DNA of 45,317 bases. It comes from Candidatus Saccharimonadales bacterium (GTDB lineage Bacteria > Patescibacteriota > Saccharimonadia > Saccharimonadales > JANWIN01). Below, in pieces: positions 36,996 through 44,991 of the stretch (position 1 is its first letter; each line of letters starts with the position of its first letter). The position numbers and the translations under genes were made by a program. The notes beneath the pieces were generated by a model that was not told the DNA's origin, did not search any database, and worked only from the letters and a program-made list of their open reading frames with translations. The DNA lies in NCBI GenBank assembly GCA_025449905.1, contig JANWIN010000012.1, positions 1 to 45,317 on the forward strand. The letters run 5' to 3'.

Positions 36996-38321
36996 ATGGA
37001 TAGAGTACTTGCAATAGATGTGGCCAAGCATGTTGGCAAAACAGTTCACACGCAAGGCTGGCTGCATAAAAAACGCTTGCTTGGCGGATTGACCTTTATT
37101 GTCCTGCGCGACCGCAGCGGCCTGGTGCAGATTGTTTTACACGAAGAAAATGAAGTTAAAAAACTGCACAACCTGCAAAATGGTACGGTGTTGAGTGTCA
37201 GAGGCGAAGTGGTAAAAGAAGAACGTGCGCCAGGCGGGTCTGAAATTCATCATGCCAAAATCGAAGTTACGGTGCCAGTTACCGAAACGCCGCCGATTGA
37301 AATTGATAAACCCATCAGCCATGATTCTGAAAATCTCGACACGCTTTTTGATAACCGGCCGCTAACCCTGCGCAACTTGCGCGAGCAGGCTATTTTTAAA
37401 GTTCAGGCTAAAGTCATGGAAGCTTTTCGAGCTTACCTCAAGCAAAATGAATTCACCGAAATGAACTCGCCCAAGCTACTGGCTGAGCCAACCGAGGGCG
37501 GGGCAGAGGTTTTTAAACTCGACTATTTTGGAAAGACAGCAACACTAGCCCAAAGTGCCCAATTTTATAAGCAAATTATGGTTGGTGTTTTTGAGCGTGT
37601 TTATGAAATGAACCCGACTTACCGCGCCGAGCCCAGTGCCACCACGCGCCACATGACCGAGTACATAACCATTGATGTCGAGATGGGCTTTACCGATTTT
37701 GAGGAGCTGCTCAATTTTACCGGAGGTGCGTTACTTAACACTGTAGGCGCGGTTCAAAAAGATTGTGTTGAAGAGCTCAAGGCGTGGGACGAGAGCGGTG
37801 TTGTTTTACCCAAAGAGGCTGAAAAGATTCCACGTATTACTATTGATGAAATTCATGAGGCATTTCATAAAGCCGGCAAGGGCGACTTCACAAAAGAAGA
37901 CGACTTGGCACCAGCCGAGGAACGCTGGGTTTGCGAATGGGCTAAAGACAAGCACGGTAGTGAAGCGGTTTTTGTTACCGGCTGGTCAGCTAAAAGCAAA
38001 ACTTTTAAGTTTTATCACCAGGCTAACGAAAAAAATCCAGAAATTGCTGACCGCGCCGATCTACTTTTTCGGGGTGTAGAGATTGCCACCATCAGCATGC
38101 GCGAGCATCGTTTAGAGCAATTAGTTAAACAGCTTAAAGCTATGGGTGGCGATCCAGACCATCCCGGCTATGTGCCCTTGCTTAGTGCTTACCGTTATGG
38201 GATGCCGCCGCACGGCGGTTTTGGCTGGGGTCTGGAGCGAACTGTTGAGCGACTTTTGAACTTGAACAACGTAAAAGAAGCAACCTTATTCCCACGCGAC
38301 ATCAACCGTCTTACACCTTGA
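36996..38321 (+). CDS. aspS: Aspartyl-tRNA synthetase, archaeal/eukaryal-type (no bacterial GAD insertion)
   Basis: GWLHKKRLLGGLTFIVLRDRSGLVQIV; LAQSAQFYKQIMVGVFERVYEMNPTYRAEPSATTRHMTEYITIDVEMGF; GFGWGLERTVERLLNLNNVKEATLFPRDINRLTP; 441 aa. Confidence 0.88.
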   Translation: MDRVLAIDVAKHVGKTVHTQGWLHKKRLLGGLTFIVLRDRSGLVQIVLHEENEVKKLHNLQNGTVLSVRGEVVKEERAPGGSEIHHAKIEVTVPVTETPPIEIDKPISHDSENLDTLFDNRPLTLRNLREQAIFKVQAKVMEAFRAYLKQNEFTEMNSPKLLAEPTEGGAEVFKLDYFGKTATLAQSAQFYKQIMVGVFERVYEMNPTYRAEPSATTRHMTEYITIDVEMGFTDFEELLNFTGGALLNTVGAVQKDCVEELKAWDESGVVLPKEAEKIPRITIDEIHEAFHKAGKGDFTKEDDLAPAEERWVCEWAKDKHGSEAVFVTGWSAKSKTFKFYHQANEKNPEIADRADLLFRGVEIATISMREHRLEQLVKQLKAMGGDPDHPGYVPLLSAYRYGMPPHGGFGWGLERTVERLLNLNNVKEATLFPRDINRLTP

Positions 38322-38331
38322 GGGTTTTGAT

Positions 38332-38634
38332 TTAAGCTGCAGTTGGAGAAACTTCTACACCAAAGCCAGTAATTGCTGCTTCTGCAAGTGCTTCGTCAAT
38401 GTGAGCAAAGACAATATCCGACCTTCGATATTCAGCCGAAACTATCATAGGCTTTGGTCTCAGCCGTCCAGCTTCCATGTTATCTAAAAGGTCTTCAATT
38501 TCTTTAATTATTTCTTGTTTATCGCCATCAGCTTCAGGATTCTGTCGCGTGCCGTTGGCCGATCTACGAACCCTCCGCATACCAGCATCAAGTACACTGT
38601 CAAGGGCAGCATCTCTTTTCTCAAAATCCTCCAT
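38332..38634 (-). CDS. Small protein, unknown function
   Basis: 100-aa ORF, third of three tandem minus-strand small ORFs; ends just past the aspS 3' end. Confidence 0.6.
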   Translation of the reverse strand: MEDFEKRDAALDSVLDAGMRRVRRSANGTRQNPEADGDKQEIIKEIEDLLDNMEAGRLRPKPMIVSAEYRRSDIVFAHIDEALAEAAITGFGVEVSPTAA

Positions 38635-38662
38635 TTTTGTCTCTCCTATTTTCTATTTAATA

Positions 38663-38899
38663 TTATACTCCGTTGTCAATAGCAATTGATGCTAGCTGTT
38701 GTCGAAGGGCAGGGCGGTCATCAACTTTGTGCCAATGAACGCGTTCCCCGCCTACCATATCGATATAGACAAAATTTCTAACTACGTCAGCAAAACCAGC
38801 TCGTCTTGGAGCCTCAAAACTTTCTGCTAAACCACCTTTTATTAATTTTAGTTGTGGTACTTGCTGAACCAGCTTGTCATTACGTCTAAAGAAATCCAT
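38663..38899 (-). CDS. Small protein, unknown function
   Basis: 78-aa ORF in the tandem small-ORF group. Confidence 0.6.
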   Translation of the reverse strand: MDFFRRNDKLVQQVPQLKLIKGGLAESFEAPRRAGFADVVRNFVYIDMVGGERVHWHKVDDRPALRQQLASIAIDNGV

Positions 38900-38916
38900 T
38901 GATTTTAACCTTTTGC

Positions 38917-39141
38917 TTAACCTGATTTTGGTTCACCAGTTTGGCCATCAAAGCCAAGCCAGGTTCGGTGAGGGCCCTCTAAAGCCCAGCTGTCTGTCGG
39001 TCGGCGAGGTACTTGATTACTCGCTGGGTAACTATCATTAGCTTCTGATTGACTAGCTAAGTGAACAGCAGCACCACCAACCTCTTGAACCCGCTGAGGT
39101 TCGGCTTCACCCTGTGGTTGTAAATTGTTTGGGTTTGTCAT
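38917..39141 (-). CDS. Small protein, unknown function
   Basis: 74-aa ORF with strong Shine-Dalgarno (GAAAGGAGAAAAAATG) directly after an attenuator-like hairpin. Confidence 0.65.
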   Translation of the reverse strand: MTNPNNLQPQGEAEPQRVQEVGGAAVHLASQSEANDSYPASNQVPRRPTDSWALEGPHRTWLGFDGQTGEPKSG

Positions 39142-39167
39142 TTTTTCTCCTTTCTAGAGAATTAAAA

Positions 39168-39269
39168 AACCTCCCGCTTCTGTTGGGAGGTTCCTTTGCT
39201 TTTTATTGAATGGTCGATTTAAGACAACGCTAAAGAACCTCCTCGTGCTGGCACGATGATTGTAAGCAT
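39168..39269 (-). promoter_or_regulatory. Putative leader-peptide attenuator of the small-ORF operon
   Basis: Leader ORF 39269..39219 MLTIIVPARGGSLALS*; antiterminator GGAGGTTC (39242..39235) complementary to GAACCTCC (39193..39186); terminator AACCTCCC-N9-GGGAGGTT-TTTT (39192..39168). Confidence 0.65.
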
Positions 39270-39388
39270 CTTTACGCTGTAAATAAATGAAACCATAAAA
39301 TATACATTACTCTGTTTACTATACTTGTCAAGTTTATAAGCTTAAGCATTTTTTACCGTGGGCTTTAAATCGTACAATCTTGTGTAGT

Positions 39389-40384
39389 ATGCACACCCTT
39401 TCGGTCGACCAGTTTACTCCTGACAGCCTAGGAGAATTATTTGAGGACGCAGATCGTATGAGGTCCAGAGTTGAGGGGCGTAGTTGGCTAAGGCGACGAT
39501 TGGCGCGTAGGCACCTGGGAATTGGTTTAACGACATTATTTTATGAACCATCTTCTAGAACTAGCACCAGCTTCCTTGAAGGAGCGGGCAAGATGGGCAT
39601 GTATCTCATTCAAATAAATGAAGCTGGAACTTATTCTTCAGCAGCCAAGGGTGAAACCCTGGAAGATACCATCAAAACCCACAATGAATACAAAAAACCA
39701 ACAGGCATTATAGTTTTAAGACATCCTGAAACTGGAGCAGCCGCTAGAGCGGCAATAGTGAGCGAAAAACCTATTATTAATGGAGGCGATGGAGCGGGCG
39801 AGCATCCAACCCAGGCACTTTTAGACGCCTACACTATCCAACGCGCTAAGGGTCGGCTTGATAATTTACGCGTCGTTATTGGTGGCGATTTACTAAGAGG
39901 GCGCACAGCTCGATCACTAGCTAAGTTACTAAGTCTTTATAGAAACAATAGCCTGTTGTTTGTTTCTAAGCCGGGACTGGCAATGGCGGATGATATAAAA
40001 CTGCACTTGCTTAATTCGGGCACTGAATTTGAGGAAGCTTTTGAAATGAATGGCGTATTCAAAGAGGCAGATATTGCCTATTGGACACGCGAACAACTTG
40101 AACGGCCATTAGACAAAAAATCTGAAATGGATGTTGCTGTAGAAGAAGTACTTGAGAGTGCAATTCCAAGAGTAGATAAAGACGTGCCAGCTCTTGGTTT
40201 TGTTATTGATGAGGCTATAGCAGATTCTATGCCACCACAGACAAGAATAATGCACCCATTACCAAGGGTAGGTGAAATAAGCCCAGCTGTAGATAAAGAT
40301 CCAAGAGCAATTTACTTTCCTCAAGTTGGGAATGGTATGTACGCTCGGATGGCACTGATTGATAAATTACTAAGCAATAGCTAA
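39389..40384 (+). CDS. pyrB: Aspartate carbamoyltransferase
   Basis: FYEPSSRTSTSFLEGA, AKGETLEDTI, VLRHPETGAA, HPTQALLDAYTIQ, GDLLRGRTARSL, MHPLPRVGEI; start revised to ATG 39389. Confidence 0.88.
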   Translation: MHTLSVDQFTPDSLGELFEDADRMRSRVEGRSWLRRRLARRHLGIGLTTLFYEPSSRTSTSFLEGAGKMGMYLIQINEAGTYSSAAKGETLEDTIKTHNEYKKPTGIIVLRHPETGAAARAAIVSEKPIINGGDGAGEHPTQALLDAYTIQRAKGRLDNLRVVIGGDLLRGRTARSLAKLLSLYRNNSLLFVSKPGLAMADDIKLHLLNSGTEFEEAFEMNGVFKEADIAYWTREQLERPLDKKSEMDVAVEEVLESAIPRVDKDVPALGFVIDEAIADSMPPQTRIMHPLPRVGEISPAVDKDPRAIYFPQVGNGMYARMALIDKLLSNS

Positions 40385-40608
40385 TTAAATTTTTGAGGCT
40401 CAGAAAAGACTGTTTCTACCACCGCTTGACGCCCAAGCCACTCTAGATCTTCACGGATATGATGTACCTTGTTGGGGTCAATTTCGTCTCTAACTCCTGT
40501 ATAGGCAACAGTATCTATATGGTGGGATGAATGATTCCTACTTTGGCCACTATCAGGTTTTATTGGAAAATCCATAGAATCCTCAAACTCAAATCTTTGG
40601 TGTATCAT
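40381..40608 (-). CDS. Small protein, unknown function
   Basis: 75-aa ORF with its own promoter-like sequence and a GGAAAGGA Shine-Dalgarno; stop overlaps the pyrB stop on the other strand. Confidence 0.6.
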   Translation of the reverse strand: MIHQRFEFEDSMDFPIKPDSGQSRNHSSHHIDTVAYTGVRDEIDPNKVHHIREDLEWLGRQAVVETVFSEPQKFN

Positions 40609-40642
40609 TTTTATTTCCTTTCCGTTGCTACCCTTTAATTTG

Positions 40643-40671
40643 ACTGTACGCTTGCACTCTTAACCCGTCAA
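40643..40671 (-). promoter_or_regulatory. Promoter for the 75-aa minus-strand ORF
   Basis: Minus strand TTGACG-17 nt-TACAGT. Confidence 0.6.
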
Positions 40672-40734
40672 GGGTTTAAAGGTTGCAATTTTTAGGTTTA
40701 TGCTTATACTTATCGGCATAAGGAGCCCTAAATA

Positions 40735-42495
40735 ATGGCCAAGGGTGAGGCTAAAAAAGAAAAAAAGTCTAAAGATCTGGAAGTTGTAGATTTAGAGTCT
40801 GAAAAAAACGAAGTAGTAGAAGACACATCGTCTGATTCGGCACAAGAATCATCAGATTCAAAACCGGAAGGCAAATTCCAGAAGTTTACAGCTTGGTACA
40901 AAGCTAATAAGAAAAAAAGCATTCCGCTGACTATTCTGGCGGTACTGGCACTGCTTTTAATTATTCCGACCACCCGCTACAAGGTCCTTGGTATTTTTAT
41001 CAAACGTGATTTCTCGATTTTAGTTTTGGACGATAAAACTCATGAACCAATAACTGATGCTAGAGCTGAAATTGACGGCGTTAGCGGTACTACCAACAAT
41101 GAAGGTAAGATTAAGCTGCACGTTAAGGTTGGTAAATTCACGCTATCAATCACAAAAAATTATTACGAAACCTACAACCAGCCCGTAACTGTAGCTGTTG
41201 GCGAGCAACAAGACGACTTTCTTGCCACTGTGAAAGCCACCGGTCGCCAAGTCCCAGTTGCGGTTAATAATAAAATCACAGGGGCAGCTGTAGAAAACGC
41301 GGCGATTAAAGTACTGGATACTCAAGCCACCACCGACGACAAAGGGCTGGCAACAATTGTTTTGCCCTTAGACAAAGACACACAGCAAGCAGTCGTGTCA
41401 GCTGATGGCTACAATGAAACTAAGACTACTGTTAAAGTGACAGAAAACAAGGACGATCAAAATAATTTGAACATAACTCCAGAAGGAAAACTATATTTCT
41501 TGTCTAAGCGAACCGGCAAAATCAACTTGATGAAGGCTAATCTAGATGGCACGGACGGAAAGGTAGTGGTAGCTGGCACCGGTAATGAAGATGAAACTGA
41601 TACTGTGCTACTAACTAATCGTGACTGGAAATATTTGGCACTTAAATCAAAGCGTAGCGGCGATAATGCCTCTTTATACGCAATCAACACCAGTAATGAC
41701 CAATTAAGAGAAATGGATAGTGGTGATGCCAGCTTTACGCCGATTGGCTGGTTCGGAAACTATTTCTTGTACAAGGTAGATAGAAATAATGTCGAATACT
41801 GGCAAAGCAAGCATTCCAGCCTAAAAAGCTACAATGCTGAGACTGGCCAACTTGTAACTCTTGATAACACAAGCGGAAAACATTCAGAGAGGTACGAGGA
41901 TTATGGAGATACTCATTTGCTTAATAACTTACTGATATTTACTAAATCCTGGTGCTGCGAAGATAATTCTCAGGATAAAAATACAATTAATGCTATTAAG
42001 CCTGACGGCAGTGGCAGACAAACAATAAAGAGTTTTAGCAATTCTGATTTCGGCTATATTAATTCAATAATATATAAACCCGAAGAAGTAATCTTCTCAG
42101 TATATAACTACAACGGGGAAGACCATTTTTACGAGTATGACAATGGGGCCTTCAATAGAAACCAGGACCTGAGTAGAAAATTCGACCGTAATTATCCGAC
42201 GTATCTTTTCTCGCCCAATGGGGAGGCAAGCTTCTGGAGTGAATCTCGGGACGGCAAGAAAACCTTACTAATTGGGGACTCTACAGGTAGTAGCGAAAAA
42301 GAAGTCGCCAGCTTAACTGAATACAATGCCTATGGCTGGTTTGGCGAAGATTACTTGCTAGCTTCAAAAGACGACAGTGAACTTTATATTCTTGGAGTTA
42401 AGGGACTAAAGGGTGAGCAAAAAGCTCTAAAGGTTACGGACTACCATAAGCCAGATTACGATTCTTACGGCTATGGCTACGGCTACGGCGGCTAG
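40735..42495 (+). CDS. Membrane-anchored extracytoplasmic protein: PEGA/carboxypeptidase-regulatory-like domains plus TolB-like propeller
   Basis: Acidic/Lys-rich cytoplasmic N-terminus, one TM, DARAEIDGVSGTTNNEGKIKLHVKVGKFTLSI, GKLYFLSKRTGKINLMKANLDGTDGKVV; tail YGYGYGYGG. Confidence 0.75.
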   Translation: MAKGEAKKEKKSKDLEVVDLESEKNEVVEDTSSDSAQESSDSKPEGKFQKFTAWYKANKKKSIPLTILAVLALLLIIPTTRYKVLGIFIKRDFSILVLDDKTHEPITDARAEIDGVSGTTNNEGKIKLHVKVGKFTLSITKNYYETYNQPVTVAVGEQQDDFLATVKATGRQVPVAVNNKITGAAVENAAIKVLDTQATTDDKGLATIVLPLDKDTQQAVVSADGYNETKTTVKVTENKDDQNNLNITPEGKLYFLSKRTGKINLMKANLDGTDGKVVVAGTGNEDETDTVLLTNRDWKYLALKSKRSGDNASLYAINTSNDQLREMDSGDASFTPIGWFGNYFLYKVDRNNVEYWQSKHSSLKSYNAETGQLVTLDNTSGKHSERYEDYGDTHLLNNLLIFTKSWCCEDNSQDKNTINAIKPDGSGRQTIKSFSNSDFGYINSIIYKPEEVIFSVYNYNGEDHFYEYDNGAFNRNQDLSRKFDRNYPTYLFSPNGEASFWSESRDGKKTLLIGDSTGSSEKEVASLTEYNAYGWFGEDYLLASKDDSELYILGVKGLKGEQKALKVTDYHKPDYDSYGYGYGYGG

Positions 42496-42540
42496 AAATT
42501 TGATTGATAAAATCTAATTAATTTGTTAGGCTCGGGATTA

Positions 42541-43524
42541 ATGTCTACTGAGGTTGCTTTTGAAGTTAAAAATGTCGCCAAATACTACGACAAGGTTAAA
42601 GCTCTTGACGGTGTTAGCTTACAGGCCCAAAAAGGCAAGATTCTTGGCCTGCTGGGCCCTAACGGTGCAGGCAAGACCACTCTAGTCAAGGTTTTAAGCA
42701 CACTACTATTACCCACAAAAGGCACCGCTATGGTTATGGGTCATGACGTTGCTACAGAACCGGATAAAGTGCGACAGCAAATTGGTTTAACTGGACAATA
42801 TGCAGCCGTTGATGAGTATTTAACCGGACTGGAAAACTTACAGATGATGGGCCGGCTCTACAGGATGAGCGTTAAAGACGCCCGCCAGCGAGCAGACGAG
42901 CTAATTAAGCAATTTGATTTAGAAGAAGCAGCTAAGCGCCCAGTCAAAACCTATTCGGGCGGTATGAAGCGACGTATTGATTTGGCTATGAGTCTTATTG
43001 CCACACCGCCGGTTATCTTTTTGGATGAACCAACCACCGGCCTCGATCCGCGCAGCCGTTTAACAATGTGGGACACGGTCAAAAAGTTGGCGGGTGGTGG
43101 AACGACAATTTTGTTAACAACTCAATACATGGATGAAGCCGATAATTTAGCTGACAATATTGTTGTTATTGACCGCGGTAAGACTATTGCTGAAGGCACA
43201 CCCGATAGCCTGAAAGCTAAGGTTGGCTCTGACCGTCTGGAAATTGTGATTGGCAAGAAAAGCACTGTAGAAGAAGCCAAAAAAATTATTGGCGGGCGGG
43301 ATGTTCAAGTTGATAAAGATAAGCAAACTGTCAGTGTGGCCAGCCGCGGTGGTGTCGGCAAACTAAAAGAAGTTTTAAGCCGCTTAGAACGAGCCAATAT
43401 TGAAGTTGACAGTATTTCACTGCACCGGCCGACGCTCGATGATGTCTTTATGTCATTGACCGGACACACTGCCACTAAAGATTCTTCTACTGAAGAAGCT
43501 AAAAAGAAAAAGGGCAAAAAATAA
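42541..43524 (+). CDS. ABC transporter ATP-binding protein (DrrA-like)
   Basis: LLGPNGAGKTTLVKVLSTLL, YSGGMKRRIDLAMSL, VIFLDEPTTGLDPRSRLTMWD. Confidence 0.95.
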   Translation: MSTEVAFEVKNVAKYYDKVKALDGVSLQAQKGKILGLLGPNGAGKTTLVKVLSTLLLPTKGTAMVMGHDVATEPDKVRQQIGLTGQYAAVDEYLTGLENLQMMGRLYRMSVKDARQRADELIKQFDLEEAAKRPVKTYSGGMKRRIDLAMSLIATPPVIFLDEPTTGLDPRSRLTMWDTVKKLAGGGTTILLTTQYMDEADNLADNIVVIDRGKTIAEGTPDSLKAKVGSDRLEIVIGKKSTVEEAKKIIGGRDVQVDKDKQTVSVASRGGVGKLKEVLSRLERANIEVDSISLHRPTLDDVFMSLTGHTATKDSSTEEAKKKKGKK

Positions 43525-44336
43525 TGGCTGATTCGGAAATATTAACTGAGCACATCGACCCGGAAGCCCACAAGAATATTTTCTGGGTTGTTAATGACTG
43601 CTGGGAAATGACCCGTCGCAGCATCCGCCACATAACTAGAAGCTTTGACCAAATTATTTCTTTAATCCTATTCCCGGTCATGTTTATGCTGCTCAACCGC
43701 TACGTTTTGGGCGGGGCAATCCACACTGGTATAAATTATGCCAATTATCTGTTTGCCGGCATTTTTGTTCAGGTCCTGGCTTTCGGCGCTAACTATACAA
43801 CTATTAACCTAGCTGTCGATTTAAAAGAAGGTATTATTGACCGATTCAAATCTCTGCCGATGGCCAGCAGCGCGTTGTTGATTGGCCACATAACTGCTGA
43901 CTTGGTACGCAACTTAATTTCAGCATTCATAATTATTGCCATGGGGTTTTTGGTTGGCTTTCGGCCAAATGCCAGCTTGACCGATTGGTTATTAGTCGCC
44001 GGCTTGGCCGTACTATTTAGCCTAGCCATTTCTTGGATGTCAGCCATACTTGGATTATTTGTTAAGAGTCTGGAAGCCGCCCAATGGATTGGTTTTGTCA
44101 TAATATTTCCGCTGACCTTTATTTCCAGCGCTTTTGTACTGACCAGCACCATGCCGGCCGGATTACGAGCTTTTGCTGAAAACCAACCGGTCACGCAAGT
44201 TATAAATGCTATGCGTTCGTTATTAGTTGGTACGCCTATGGGCAATTCTGGCCGCTTAGCTGTTATTTGGTGCGTGGGGATTATCGCTGTCTGTGCCCCG
44301 CTAGCGGTTTGGGTTTTTCAACGCCGCAACCGTTAG
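43524..44336 (+). CDS. ABC-2 type transporter permease (DrrB-like)
   Basis: Six-TM pattern; overlaps the end of the ATPase gene; NYANYLFAGIFVQVLAFGANYTTINLAVDLKEGIIDRFKSLPMA. Confidence 0.92.
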   Translation: MADSEILTEHIDPEAHKNIFWVVNDCWEMTRRSIRHITRSFDQIISLILFPVMFMLLNRYVLGGAIHTGINYANYLFAGIFVQVLAFGANYTTINLAVDLKEGIIDRFKSLPMASSALLIGHITADLVRNLISAFIIIAMGFLVGFRPNASLTDWLLVAGLAVLFSLAISWMSAILGLFVKSLEAAQWIGFVIIFPLTFISSAFVLTSTMPAGLRAFAENQPVTQVINAMRSLLVGTPMGNSGRLAVIWCVGIIAVCAPLAVWVFQRRNR

Positions 44337-44358
44337 CATTATTTGATATAATTCAAAT

Positions 44359-44982
44359 GTGAAATTACACAGGGTAGCTACGGCTGGCGTTATCAGTTTT
44401 TTGCTTTTTATACCGCCTTTGACGGTTTTGGCTCACGACGGCAGTGATGATTCAAGCTCGAGTGAGACAACCACCCAACAAGAAACCCTAAAAGAGCGCA
44501 TAGCAGAGCATAAAAAAGAATTTGCCGAGCATCTTTCTGAGGTTGAACACGAGCATTTAATGGCTCGGTGCAAATTCGCACAAGGCATAGTCGAGAAACA
44601 TCATCACCAGTTAGAAATGCGCGGCTCTAAGCGAACTGAAGCTTACGGCATGCTCGATAAACTCTTGGAAAACATCATTCCTAAACTCAAAAATAGGGGC
44701 CTTGATACTACCGAACTGGAGCAAGAAAGAGCAGCTTTAAATGAAAAGGCCGGTAAAATAAAAGATGACTTTACATCATATGCCCAAGACCTTGGAGACC
44801 TCAAAGATATGCAGTGTCAATCTGATCCCTCGGGCTTTAAAGCCGCCTTGCAAGCGGCACGCAAAGTCCATAAAGCTATCGTGCAGGACATAGTTGGACT
44901 TAGAACTTATGTAAGAGAAACAATAATCCCAACCCTTAAAGAATTACGACAACAAGTTAAAGATAGTGTAAAGAGCCAGTAG
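44359..44982 (+). CDS. Secreted coiled-coil-rich protein, unknown function
   Basis: Signal peptide (ATAGVISFLLFIPPLTVLAHDG), charged helical body; extended -10 TGATATAAT 6 nt upstream of GTG. Confidence 0.75.
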   Translation: MKLHRVATAGVISFLLFIPPLTVLAHDGSDDSSSSETTTQQETLKERIAEHKKEFAEHLSEVEHEHLMARCKFAQGIVEKHHHQLEMRGSKRTEAYGMLDKLLENIIPKLKNRGLDTTELEQERAALNEKAGKIKDDFTSYAQDLGDLKDMQCQSDPSGFKAALQAARKVHKAIVQDIVGLRTYVRETIIPTLKELRQQVKDSVKSQ

Positions 44983-44991
44983 GCCAAGAAT

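Noticed and set aside
38321-38332. Possible terminator between the convergent aspS and small-ORF genes
   Set aside because: Only about 10 nt separate the stops, and no stable hairpin plus T-tract is visible.
43793-44245. 150-aa minus-strand ORF antisense to the ABC permease
   Set aside because: Shadow ORF opposite a well-supported membrane protein; no start signal or family motif.
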